Assembly: GCA_036897485.1 (NCBI GenBank)
Contig: JAYMTF010001193.1
Coordinates: forward strand, 1-25,487
DNA: 25,487 bases
Source: Pelargonium nanum
Lineage: Eukaryota > Streptophyta > Magnoliopsida > Geraniales > Geraniaceae
Direction: 5' to 3'
Position numbers and translations under genes: made by a program. Every line of letters starts with the position of its first letter. Position 1 is the stretch's first letter. This document shows positions 1-9,489 of the stretch, piece after piece. Below the pieces are notes generated by a model. That model made no database searches and was not told where the DNA came from. It saw only the letters and a list, made by a program, of their open reading frames with translations.

Positions 1-693
1 TATAAAATAATTTTTTCTTACTTTTGTTACCAAACATACTTCTATAAGTGTTTTTTAAAAACAAGTAGAAGTGTTCCCAAACAACCTCTTAATGAGATAA
101 CATCAACTAATTATTGCTCCGCTCCCACAAAATCACTTAACGAGGTAAAATCAGCTAACTTGCTCGACTTACACTAAACTAAAATAATTTAGGTTTTGAT
201 TCTTTATTCTGTCGGTCATATTCCAACGGATCCCAACCAAATGTCTCGAGATTCATATATTTTTTCCGCTGTAATGGTAAACGACCAGTCGTCGGCTTCA
301 CAATTAAACGATCATATTTTCGTTCCAGGCTGAGCTCAGATGCGAATAACGAAGAGAGATTTTCCTGATAGAGCGAGACTGGCTCTGGGTTGGTCCGTCA
401 AAGGGTCTGGAAAAATGTTGTTGCCGTCATCTTTGTTTCGCTTTCCCTATCTGGGTTTCGGAGATTCGGGGTTTTCCGGTCTCAAGGTGCGACCTTTATT
501 ACAACCCATCAACCCAGTGGAAGCGCAAAGATAACGACTACATTTATCTATTATTGAACTTAGTTTTGTAGGGTTTTGATACAAGGAAGTTGTTTTAAAG
601 GTAAGTTGTTCTTGCTTGGATTATATTTTGTTTATTATTTTTGTATTTTAATATCTGAGACTCCCTAAATTGAACTTTTTTGTTCAAATGCAG
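1..693 (+). other. AT-rich upstream sequence and probable spliced 5' leader
   Basis: Bases 1 to about 310 are AT-rich and show nothing recognisable. From about 315 the sequence becomes more balanced. It contains an open frame at 340-534 (64 codons) that resembles no family I know and could be an upstream ORF. A good donor (AAG then GTAAGTTG, intron from 601) pairs with an acceptor ending at 693, just before the ATG at 698. I therefore read roughly 315-600 as a leader exon and 601-693 as a leader intron. The transcription start is not placed. Confidence 0.35.
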
Positions 694-697
694 AGAA

Positions 698-1543
698 ATG
701 GAAGAAAATTGTGAAGAAAACATTACTGGGGAAGAGAAGATCCAAGCCAGTTCCAAATTATCCGCTTCCTCCGGTACATTGGTCATGATTCCAAGCAACC
801 AGCTTGTAAGTTATTTAATGTTGTGACCAAAATGTGTGTTCTCTTTGTAATTTTCAGTGACAACTATGTTGGAGAATACAATGTAGTTGCTGCTACGTGC
901 TTGGTAGTTTCTTGGTTTTCCTCCATGAATTTACTCTTTTTTGTTTGATTAAATTTGGTGAGGTTGGTTCGTTTCTATAAAGTTTGTGCTTGTTATTATC
1001 AGTCATGCTTCTGTCTGTGTGTTTGCTTCTTGCACTTAAAATGATTTGATGTGGTTATGTTAAGTTACTAGAAAATAAAGTGACTGAAGTGAGGAATTGT
1101 GGCTTTCGAAAAAGGAGGTTCAAGAAAGCACAGGCTGGCTGCCAAACCGAACCTTCAGTTGAATTTTGGAATGCAAAAAATAATGTGATAGGATAGGATT
1201 GGCTCAATCTTCAAGTTTATCATAGTCTTCCAAGGATTCATTGCTTTAATATTTTCTTGAAAGCTGATAATTACAAACCATTATTGTTTCTGACACTTAC
1301 TCTGGCACTTAAAGAATTCACTTTTGTTACTTCTCAACTCATAACCATGCTATGTTTCCCTAAATCAGTTGTTATTTGTTACTGATTCCAATTGTGATTG
1401 CAACGAAAGCTTACGTCATTCCTGATTTTTTTCTCACAACAACTTGAGATGGAAACTATCTGCAGCTGCAGACTTCAATCATAGAGGTCCCAGTGGACTC
1501 AATTGATTATGTCGATCTTCAAATATTGTTGGAAATAACTTGA
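698..1543 (+). CDS. Tentative small three-exon gene of unknown function (about 101 aa)
   Basis: I do not recognise the family. Proposed coding exons are 698-805, 1065-1184 and 1466-1543. Each is a multiple of three (108, 120 and 78 nt), all junctions are phase 0, and the introns are GT-AG. The product would start MEENCEENITGEEK, continue with an acidic and Ser-rich part ending IPSNQL, then a basic stretch (FRKRRFKK, about residues 50-57) and end with IIEVPVDSIDYVDLQ and a short tail before TGA. The basic cluster could be a nuclear localisation signal. Exon 3 has two possible acceptors six bases apart (1465 and 1471), which would add or drop two residues. It lies on the same strand upstream of the REM16-like gene but is out of frame with it. 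It could also be a gene relic or non-coding leader exons. The consistent phase is the main support; no homology is claimed. Confidence 0.4.
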
Positions 1544-1679
1544 ACATGATCATTCTCTTGTACATAATTGTTTTCTTATCATGATTGTACTGGAGAGTCA
1601 CAATCTGTTGTTTGATGTGCATAACTTATGTAAGAAGGAAGGCATGTTTTTATCTAAGAATATGAGCATGGGGAAACAG

Positions 1680-1796
1680 GTCTCTGAATGCAAGACAGAT
1701 GAAAGAAAGAAATGCTCTTCATTAGAGATAAGAAAGGATGATGAAGGCTTCACAAGTCGTCAGATACCCAGCTGGCTTGAAAGAGGTGGGGATTAA
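1680..1796 (+). other. Possible alternative terminal exon of the small upstream gene
   Basis: After an acceptor (AAACAG ending at 1679) there is an open phase-0 stretch of 38 codons ending in TAA, with a coding-like charged composition (it begins VSECKTDERKK and ends PSWLERGGD). It is phase-compatible with the exon ending at 1184, so it could replace exon 1466-1543 in another transcript. The frame is open back to 1581. I have no homology for it. Bases 1800-2406 beyond it look like 3' untranslated or intergenic DNA with no other feature. Confidence 0.22.
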
Positions 1797-2406
1797 GTAA
1801 GTAAGCTAAATTTAGTCCTTGCTAACCTGATGGAGTGCATGAAGCAGAGGACCTAATTCAACAGTGCTGGTCAAAGTCAAACATGGTAAGTCATCATGAA
1901 CTTCTAATCTTAGCTTTACTCCGACTAATGGATTACAACTTTGGACTGCCCTTTTCTCCCCCTGTAGAGTTGAGGCTTTTATAATGATTTTAGATGGTGA
2001 AAGGTGATTTGTTGAATGTTTTTTATGCTAATGTACTACTAGATAGGAAAGGGTAAACTGTGTTCCTGTCGTGCCATGTCCTATTTTGTTTTGAAAATGT
2101 GGAATCTTGTTTCTGTGCTTTCTAGCTTAGCAATATGTGTCAACTAGAAGACCTATTACTGAACTGAAGAAGAGAAAATGAGAGCCTTTGTGGTGGCACA
2201 TACAGCAACAATGAACAATCAGAGTGCCATAATCATCATGTGACCCACTAGCTTATAAAGGAAGACTTTTCATGTTAGTAGTAACATTTCCTATGCTTGG
2301 ATCATTGTGCCTTGTTTCTTGTTTTTCCTGTTTAACCTTCCGAGAATCGAATATATACTAATCTTGAAAAACAATGAAGTTTGGCTTAGGTATTATGTTT
2401 ATGGTG

Positions 2407-2576
2407 TTTACCAAGAGTAAGTGCTATAGATTGTTTCCAATGCTCAGCAGACTGGTCGAACCAATCCTTCGCAATTTCGGAATCTCCCTGTCGAATTGCC
2501 TCTCTGCCCAGGCCAGAATAGGCAGGTCAACTCCTTCCGTTAAACCGTTCTCGAGGGTTCCTACCTCACACGGCTC
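2407..2576 (-). pseudogene. ycf3: Nuclear-integrated plastid DNA: ycf3 intron 2 end and exon 3 fragment
   Basis: On the minus strand this reads as the end of a plastid group II intron followed by ycf3 exon 3. The exon part encodes [17 protein letters not shown] and continues [12 protein letters not shown]. This closely follows the third-exon part of Ycf3, the tetratricopeptide protein that assembles photosystem I. Similarity stops near 2407, before the conserved end of the protein, and there is no promoter or upstream exon. It is therefore a dead nuclear insert of plastid origin (NUPT). It is more GC-rich than its surroundings and carries several substitutions, which suggests an old transfer. 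Recognition is from memory of the Ycf3 protein and not from a search. Confidence 0.8.
2543..2576 (-). other. Group II intron domain V remnant inside the plastid insert
   Basis: On the minus strand this 34-nt hairpin begins GAGCCGTGTGAGG and ends AACGGTT, with the AGC start and paired stem typical of domain V, the catalytic core of group II introns. It lies just upstream of the ycf3 exon 3 piece, as expected for ycf3 intron 2. The segment between them (about 2505-2542) would be domain VI. Several stem positions have changed, and the nuclear copy should be inert. Confidence 0.7.
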
Positions 2577-3389
2577 CGCAATTAATTCTTTTGTTTTTTC
2601 TTTTTTAGTTAATCTGCCCTCTTTAATTCAAGAGGATTCCTGATGGCATCATTTATGTTATCCTGAAGGAATAGTTGACTAAACACGTCTTTCTGCAAAA
2701 CCATGATGTTATTACACTACATGAAAAATAAAAATAGCACACAAAAAATATTTGAATTTCCGAGCGCTTTCCGATACTAATATCAGGTACTTTATAAATA
2801 AGACTTTAAAATTTACGGTTATATTCTTATGCGCCTATTTATTTCAATTTTTGTTACTAAAAATAATTATTTTGCACTTGTTAAAGAATAGGTTAACAAT
2901 AATTACTAATAAATAAATATATTTCAAAATAATAATAATTACTAATAAATAAATTAAAATGGTATGTACATTGCATTCACTTTGATTAAGAAAAAATTAA
3001 CTAAAATCTGTGAGCAGTGCATGAATTTAGTGATGGATGAGTTGGGTATTAAATCAAGCATTAATGCCGAGCTGCTCATAACATCATCTGTCCAGTGTAA
3101 GGAGCCAGTAGGTGGCCAAGTGTTGTGTAACGTCTTTTCCATTACCAAAGTGCTTGACTTCCAGCCTCAGCCAGTGTCCCTTATCAAGAATTTGACTGAG
3201 AGCTATAAATCTCAGTTACATCATTCAAACAATTGTTTTGGCCTAGCCTCGTAGCGATTCAGATTTAGAGTTGCATTTCTCTCCTTTTTCCTAATACAAT
3301 CTTTTCTCAAGGTTTGTTCCTTGCATTTTCATTTAATTACTTTTGTATCTTATCCATAAAATCACAGATCAGCTTGCATGCTTTCAGAA
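2577..3389 (+). other. Spacer and probable 5' leader of the REM16-like gene
   Basis: Bases 2640-2960 are very AT-rich and hold a direct repeat. From about 2960 to 3311 the composition is more balanced and includes an open frame (2964-3254) with no recognisable motif, which I take as leader or promoter sequence. A 76-nt intron is likely at 3312-3387 (donor CAAG then GTTTG, pyrimidine-rich acceptor ending TTTCAG). It would place the REM16-like ATG two bases into the next exon. The transcription start is unknown. Confidence 0.4.
2898..2954 (+). repeat. AT-rich direct repeat, two 21-nt copies
   Basis: The 21-nt unit beginning AATAATTACTAATAAAT occurs at 2898-2918 and again at 2934-2954, 36 bases apart, in an almost pure A/T tract. 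Likely replication slippage; no function inferred. Confidence 0.75.
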
Positions 3390-6300
3390 ATGAGTGAGAA
3401 GCAAAAGGATTGTCAAAAATGGATGGAGGACATATACTGGAATCATTTCAAGTCCCATTCTTTCAATCTGTCTCTCACCGGTGATTTTAGTCAACAACTG
3501 GTATGTCTTGGCCTTTTTCTTTCAATGATGCAATCAGTGTTTTAAAAGACGTGAGGCGCATTTGAGGCGTGGGATTCAGTGAAGTGAAGCGCACTTTAAA
3601 AAATTACTTAAAATTATAAATTTCAACATAAACAATACGAAAACAAATTAATGAAAGAATATATTAGTTTGCTGCTTACTTGCTAATGGCTCTGTGCTGT
3701 GCTGCTTTATCTTTTTCCTTTTTAATAAATCTTCCTTAATAATAATCAAATTGCTGATCTTGATAGTACAATTATGTCAACAGATTTTAAATCATAGAAT
3801 CCTTAATTAAATAGTCTTCATCTTAGAAGTCTCAGTTTACAAGACTCAAATTTATTTCGATCTCGTAAATTGGGACTATTAAAGATGAAGAGTTTTAATC
3901 ATTACAACTAGTTATTTGTTACTGGTTCTTTATTGTATTGTTTTATCATCTTTTTTGAATATATATTCTGTATTAGATAAATTGCTGGTATTAGCATAAC
4001 AGTTCAATTATGTGGCAGATGTTACATTATGTAACCCTAAATGAAGACTCCCCAACTTAAAAGTTCCAATTTACACGATAAAAATTAATTTTGATCTTGT
4101 AAATTGGAACTTTGATGATAAGTCTTCATTATAGTTGTCTTAATTTAATACACAAAGTGAACAGTTTTTTATTTATTTATTATTATTTATTTATTTATTT
4201 ATCATTTTGACCTGATGAAGAGCGAAAAATTCACCGAGGTGCGTCTCAACTGCACCCTAAATTCAGTATTGAGGTGCCCGCCCCAGGGGCCTCACATGCG
4301 TCTCAATCAAAGCGCCTCACCTAAATGAATTTGAGGCTCAAAGGCTCGCCTTGCGCCTCAGGGTTTTTTAAAACTCTGGATGCAGTTCACCATAATCTCA
4401 TATTGTGCTTGAATGATGTATTTTTAAGAAATCGTGCCTTTCCAATTCGTGGCCATCTTTTGTCATTAGAGGAACAATGTAATTAAAACCGTGACTGCCT
4501 GTACTGTTAAGGTGTCATAGTTTTGATTCCTATACTGCAAAAAACAATGTGTGGCACTATGGGTATCCCCAAATGTTATGTCAGTGTTGGTTGCATTTGG
4601 TAGCTATTGGGACCAACTAAAATACTTATCTGCCCAGAATGCGCCAAAATACGCAAGGCCTTTGACTTTTTACATCATCGATAAAGTAAATCTATTTCAG
4701 GACTATTTTTCTACTTCACAGTAGTGATGGTTTAGGTTTGGGGAATTGGGTTTGTTACAAGAAATAATCTTTTTTTTTTTACTTTTTTTTGTGTGATTTC
4801 GATTTCATGGACATTATTGAGTTATGCTAATTTGTTATGGGGCTTTATATGTGTGTCTGTATATATTTGTAAATTTATCTTGTCATTTTTTGTTGTTGAC
4901 ATAATTACTTGAGAACAAACACATAAAACAGAATCATTAGTGTCATTAGGACTGAATGTTGTGCTTGGTTCTTTACATTTCTTATCCTTGAATCAAGTAC
5001 CATCTTGATGCTACAAAGTCTAGTTTATCTTGCTCAACAAAAAAGTTAGAGCAGTCTGCTTGACTGGTTGTTGTGTATCTTTTGGTTAACACTTTGAAAA
5101 ATTACAAGCATTAGTTTCTTTATGTGTCATGTTATTGTTTGTTATGTGTACGAATACTAATAAAGGCGAAAGATAGGGAGCATGGAAAGTAAATTTTGTG
5201 TGGAGGTTGATCTCTTCTTTCCTTCAACTTTTTCCACATCCAAACAAAGGGTGCATAGTCTTCCTTGAAATTTTAATATAAAAAATTAAATATTTTCTTC
5301 TTATTGCAGACCTTACCCAGCAAATTCTCTGAAAAATCCAGAGGGAAACTGCTTGATAGTGTGGCACTCATTGGTCCAAGTGGTGCTACCTGGAACGTTG
5401 GATTGGTGAGAGATGATGAAGCCCTGCTTTTCAAACATGGATGGGAGCAATTTGCAAAAGATCATTCTCTGCAAGAGAATGATTTTTTGGTCTTTACATA
5501 CAATAGAGATTCATTTTTTCAAGTTCTAATATTTGACCACCTGACTATGTGTGAAAAGGAACCTTCGTATTTTGTTAGAAAATGTGAGACTGCAGAACCT
5601 AATAACCGTCCGAAAAAGAGGAAGGAGAAGGAGCGGGAGAGCTCTGTTGAAAATGCTAGTCACAACTCTTCTGTTGAATGTGTTGGTAGCAGATCATTAG
5701 AAAAATCTACTGACGATTCCAGTCACAGGATACCAAGAGGACAGCTTGCCATCTCTGAGGTTCAGAGGAAAACTCGAACCAAATGGGTTTACTCTAGAAG
5801 GCGCTTAGGAAGCAACAAAGCTTCTACATCTGATTGGGGAGTAAAAACGAGACCTGCTTCTGGTAGGCTTTTTTAAGTACTTTTGATGTTTAATGCAAGC
5901 TTTGATTTTAAAGAACAGTATTTCAGGACCCCCAGGTTCCTCTCCTCTACCCGTGGTACAAATTAAGGATTCCGTTAATGTTTTGGATAGGCATCCATTG
6001 AATAAGTTCCACATAGGTTGTAGTTAGGCTGGACCATAGTTTAAACCATATATCTTTCATTCCAAGTCAAATATGTGTCTATATATCTTTATTTCCATCC
6101 TATTGAATTCAAATGCAGCTTGTTGGTTTACTTTATTAGAAACATAGACTCGTGCTTTAATGATGAACTTGATTATTAATTTGGATTTATTTACATCTGA
6201 TTCTGACACTGAACTTACACATGTAATATGTGTCAGATAGAACACTTGTAGATGTAGATCAGAAAGCGAGGGCCTTGCTGATGGCCGAAGCAGCTCTGAC

Positions 6301-7212
6301 TGCTGAGAGCTTCTTGAGGGTGATGCGACCAAGTCAAGTGTACAAGATATTTTATCTGGTAAACTCTTTTCATTTCCATAATTTGGATCTTTGAAATGTA
6401 CCTTTTGTTAGTCTTTGTTCATTCTATCTTGACAAGCTAATTTATGGAAAGATGATCAGAATTGAAATGTTTTCGTTTGGAATAGTGTTTAACTCTGGTC
6501 TTATTTGTTGAACACATTGTGTTACTTCATTCAGGGAGTTCCAAAAAATTGGTTGAATCGACATCTGTCTGCAGGAATAAAAAAAGTCATTCTCCGTGTT
6601 AAAGACAGTACATGGGTACTTGACTTTAAATATTATAATAGTGGAGGCTATGGAAGGTTTGATGGTGGGTGGGAGAAGTTTGCTGCAGATAACAAATTGA
6701 AATTATCTGATGTTTGTGTGTTCAAGTATGCTTTATCAGAGGGTGATGCTATTATCGTTGATGTTACCATATTCCGTGCTGTCCCTGAGGAAATTCCACC
6801 CACTGAAGTTACTCCTGGTTCTGGTTTGAGGTTGCTAGAAATGGAAGTTCCATCCACAAGAGTTACTCTCATGAGTTCTGGTTCCGGGAAGGAGGGGTTG
6901 TTAGTTAGGGCAATGCAACCCACTGGAGTTGCTCTCGATTCTGGTTCAGGGCAGGAGGGGTTAGAAAGAGCAACAACTGCAGAGGCCGTTCCGCCCACCC
7001 AAATTACACCCGGTTCTGGTTCAAGGCTGGCGAGTTTGGCAGAAATCGCGGTTCCACACCTCGAAGTTACTCCAGGTTCTGTTGCGAGGCCGGATAGGTC
7101 AGAAAGGGCAGTTCCACCGAGCAGAATTAGCACTAGTTCTAGTGCGAGGGAGGACAGGTGGCTCGAAAGGGATAGGAAACGACTTCACCAGGAATTAAAC
7201 CTCAATGAGTGA
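3390..7212 (+). CDS. REM16-like transcription factor with two B3 domains
   Basis: Four coding exons (3390-3500, 5310-5862, 6237-6358, 6535-7212) join in phase to 1464 nt, 487 residues. The start MSEKQKDCQKWMED and the following YWNHF resemble the REM16 group. B3 domain 1 spans about residues 20-113: it has the LTLPSKF strand, GPSGATWNVGL and the DHSLQENDFLVF motif. A basic cluster (RPKKRKEK, about 137-144) is a likely nuclear localisation signal. B3 domain 2 spans about 246-343: FLRVMRPSQVYK, GVPKNWL, GGWEKFAADNKL. The rest, about 350-474, is a Ser/Gly/Pro repeat region, and the protein ends HQELNLNE, a weak match to an EAR-type repression motif. B3 domains bind DNA in the nucleus; Arabidopsis REM16 has been reported to promote flowering. 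An in-frame upstream ATG at 3378 exists but lies inside the probable leader intron. Intron 3501-5309 carries a hAT element. Orthology to REM16 is by recognition, not alignment. Confidence 0.88.
3535..4378. mobile_element. Non-autonomous hAT-type element in the REM16-like intron
   Basis: The left end reads CAGTGTTTTAAAA and the right end, reverse-complemented, reads CAGAGTTTTAAAA. Both are followed by GAGGCGC-rich sequence. An 8-bp target duplication flanks it: GATGCAAT at 3527-3534 and GATGCAGT at 4379-4386, seven of eight matching. An 8-bp duplication with short inverted ends fits the hAT superfamily. No transposase frame is visible in 844 bp. The element sits 34 bases after the splice donor of the 1.8-kb intron. 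Confidence 0.72.
3751..4130. repeat. Two related hairpin units inside the hAT-type element
   Basis: Two diverged copies about 228 bases apart each start with AATTGCTG and a CAATTATGT motif and end in a long hairpin. The first hairpin is at about 3816-3890 with CTTCATCTT outer arms. The second is at 4040-4130 with perfect 10-bp outer arms (AATGAAGACT) and a perfect 14-bp inner stem (AAGTTCCAATTTAC at 4061-4074 with its complement at 4099-4112). It looks like a tandem duplication inside the element. Transcribed with the pre-mRNA, both would fold. Confidence 0.7.
6796..7170 (+). repeat. Degenerate tandem repeat coding the REM16-like C-terminal tail
   Basis: About six diverged units of 18-25 codons follow the second B3 domain. 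The recurring core is PPTxVTPGSGxRL followed by an ERAV-like end: PPTEVTPGSG, PSTRVTLMSSGSG, QPTGVALDSGSG, PPTQITPGSG, PHLEVTPGSV, PPSRISTSSS. The same codons recur (GGTTCTGGT-type runs), so it is a real DNA-level repeat. It is low-complexity and probably disordered; its role is unknown. Confidence 0.8.
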
Positions 7213-7689
7213 GTGCACCATTTTCAGTTATGTGTTCATTTACAGAACCTTGCTAATATTGAAGTACTAGGTATTAATCTGAGTAAACCTGCATCACAGC
7301 AAGTCCAGACAATTGGTTGCTCTTTGATTTTTAAATGGTTTTTGTTTGATGAAACTCTTTGACATCTCTTTTGAGACTTCATATATTTTAAAGTTTGTTG
7401 CTTTTATGTTTGTTTGGTTTATGATATTGTTGAATGCTGCTCTCTCTTTATATTGGGAATTCTGAACTCAATGATCACATGTTTTTTAGCACTCAGTTTG
7501 TGTTATATTCTACTAATTGAGGATTTATAAGTTCTGTACCTGTCCGTTTGGGTGTTTTTTAGTTTGGTTTTCTGAAAAGTTTAGCCAAAACTAAAGTTAC
7601 TTTATTTTATCTCAAAATGAAAACCCTTTTTGCCTATTTTATCCACAATGTTTTTTAGCACTCAGTTTGTGTTATATTCTATGGATTTG
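7213..7689 (+). other. 3' flank of the REM16-like gene with a 34-nt direct repeat
   Basis: No gene. The first part should be 3' untranslated sequence. A perfect 34-nt direct repeat beginning ATGTTTTTTAGCACTCAG occurs at 7479-7512 and 7648-7681, with 135 bases between the copies. The copies lack the terminal structure of an LTR. The origin could be a small segmental duplication or template switching during repair. Confidence 0.7.
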
Positions 7690-8160
7690 TCTATTTGGAA
7701 AACTTTGTTGAACCTCAGCTTGGTTGCCTCGCTGCTGTCTCATCCTTCTAGTAGTTGTCCATTTAAGGAGGATATACTTGGTGCTTACAACGATGTTCAA
7801 CTCATTTAAGACGAGTCTTTCCACTATCATGTTGAAAGGTGAAGGTGTGTTGATGATCGTGAACAAAGTTGTCTTTTCCACAACCATACCTCTCGCTTCT
7901 AATCTTATGGTTAGGTCGATTATCCCACGGGATATTAACTTTTCTAACTCCTTTGAATCTGTCCCTCTTTAGATGCACATTATATTTGGGTATCTTCACT
8001 AGATTGAAGCATGTCCAAAATATTATTTTGGTCGGCTTCCGATATCAATTAGCACTTTGTGGAATCGATGAATGTGCTCTTCCTACAACTGGATGACGAC
8101 ATGGTCCTCATGAGAGAAACATATGTCCTTATCGTCGTTCTCATTGAAACTCACTAACAG
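7690..8160 (-). mobile_element. Decayed Ty3/gypsy retrotransposon fragment, protease region
   Basis: The minus strand, read across three frames, follows the gag-pol linker and aspartic protease region of plant gypsy elements in the right order. Near 8150-8090 is VSFNENDDKDI followed by FSHEDHVVI, like the usual HDD-LV motif. Near 8065-8045 is VLIDIGS, like the protease active-site VLIDTGS, with T changed to I. Then at about 7890-7740 comes FTIINTPSPFN, LNELNIVVSTKY, like the APSPYN and AVVSTYH motifs. Frame shifts and stops break it, and no reverse transcriptase or LTR is seen. It lies antisense between two plus-strand genes. Confidence 0.72.
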
Positions 8161-8673
8161 ACTCGATTTTTTTAGGGTTTTCTGATGCCTTGTTGTTTCC
8201 TATTTGAAGACGGGCTCATCATGTTACTACATCGTTCTCTATTAGCAGGTGTCTCGTAACTTCTTCTCCTCTCCGCTAATACTTGTACCTACAAAACTAG
8301 ACTTTCAGACAAAACCTTTTTTACTACATTGTCATTCTTACATGTCAAATCAATGTCATGTTGAAGATTTTATTGAACTCGAATTAGAAGACTGAAATAT
8401 ATGTAAAAGAAGTCCAAAAAGCCGAATGCAGAGGAGTGTAACCCAGCTCAGCCCAGCCCCAAATTTGATTCCCTGTAGCCACATACACACACTTCACCTA
8501 TCTCATCTCATTGTCTGCCAGCCAATCATTTTTCCACTTACCTTATCCTCACATCTCCATCTCACTCACCTCCTTCCTAAAACTTGTTCCCTCGCCACCA
8601 CTTCACACGAAAACAAAACACACCATAACCACTTCAGTTTCCTCCACTCACACCCCAGCAGCTCAGGCAACAA
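8161..8673 (+). promoter_or_regulatory. Upstream region and CT-rich leader of petM
   Basis: Bases 8161-8400 hold nothing clear. From about 8430 to the ATG at 8674 the plus strand is rich in C and T with CTCAC, CATCTC and CCTTCC runs, as in many plant leaders for photosynthesis genes. I see no convincing TATA box. Boundaries are approximate and the functional reading is inference. Confidence 0.35.
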
Positions 8674-9054
8674 ATGGCCACAGCATCAGCTTCCCTGGTC
8701 CCGGTGGCGGCCACCGGCACCGCCATGATCTCCTCCACCAAAACCCAGAAGAGGCCCAACAAGGTGGTGTACATAAGAGGCATGAACGAGTATCAAGGAC
8801 TCAAGGCACACAACAGTTTGGTCTCTCTGGGCTCGCAGCTGACCTCAGACCAGGCTTTTGCTAATATGGTGAGGTCGCTCAGAGCACCAATCCATGGCAG
8901 AGGAATGAGCACAGGTGGTCTTGCTGCCAAGTGCAATGCAGTGGCTGAGATTTTCAAGATTGCTGCAGTCATGAATGGTCTGGTTCTGGTTGGTGTTGCT
9001 GTTGGATTCGTTCTTCTCCGGATCGAGGCGTTTGTGGAGGAATCTGAAGAATGA
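8674..9054 (+). CDS. petM: Cytochrome b6f complex subunit VII (PetM) precursor, nuclear-encoded
   Basis: An intronless frame of 126 residues. The first 85-90 residues are a chloroplast transit region: it starts [15 protein letters not shown], is rich in Ser, Ala, Thr and basic residues and poor in acids, and keeps plant-PetM-like islands ([13 protein letters not shown]). The mature part, from about residue 88-91, is [20 protein letters not shown] then [16 protein letters not shown]: one membrane span at about 97-116 with a short acidic tail. This matches the small single-span PetM subunit that stabilises the thylakoid cytochrome b6f complex between the photosystems. Length agrees with the Arabidopsis precursor as I recall it. 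The next gene is convergent, about 435 bases away. Confidence 0.93.
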   Translation: MATASASLVPVAATGTAMISSTKTQKRPNKVVYIRGMNEYQGLKAHNSLVSLGSQLTSDQAFANMVRSLRAPIHGRGMSTGGLAAKCNAVAEIFKIAAVMNGLVLVGVAVGFVLLRIEAFVEESEE

Positions 9055-9489
9055 TTTGTCAGCACAAACAACATTTCTTCTATAATTTCAGTTTTCATGT
9101 ATAATGTACAATTGAGTTGTTTTGGGGTCTCCATCTCTTTAATTTGATCTCTCTTGCACCTATAAATAATATGCCTTCTTTGCTGCTCTGTTTTTATTCA
9201 TTGCTATTAGCTCCACTAGGTTTTGAAGAATGTTCATAATTCAGAGTTTCTATGACTATTAGACTACTGAAAACCCTGCATATTGGTTACAAAAATATGG
9301 CGAGGAGTTCATACACTGATTCACTTGAAATGAATATCAGAACTTTCTGTAAAGCAGATCAAACAAAATTTGAATCAGATGTAGCCTACAAGAGGAAGTT
9401 GCTGATCCTGGATCTCGGTGCGCAAGTATAGTGACACAAGAACCCGTTGGTTTGACGATCATCTAGAACAAGTCGAAGTTCGATTTTTC
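9055..9489. other. Convergent 3' spacer between petM and TMEM147
   Basis: The 435 bases between two stop codons must hold both 3' untranslated regions. AT-rich stretches near 9160-9200 (AAATAATATG) could serve petM polyadenylation. Nothing else is seen. Confidence 0.5.

Noticed and set aside
340..534. 64-codon open frame in the first leader
   Set aside because: No family resemblance and placed upstream of a leader intron; kept only as a possible upstream ORF.
2964..3254. Open frame of 96 codons before the REM16-like gene
   Set aside because: No recognisable motif, out of a clear splicing context and overlapped by an open frame on the other strand; better read as leader or spacer.
6648..7133. 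161-codon minus-strand open frame
   Set aside because: It is the antisense shadow of the REM16-like repeat region; codon repeats keep the opposite strand open.
8426..8864. Two plus-strand open frames overlapping petM
   Set aside because: Other-frame shadows of the petM transit-peptide region and its CT-rich leader.
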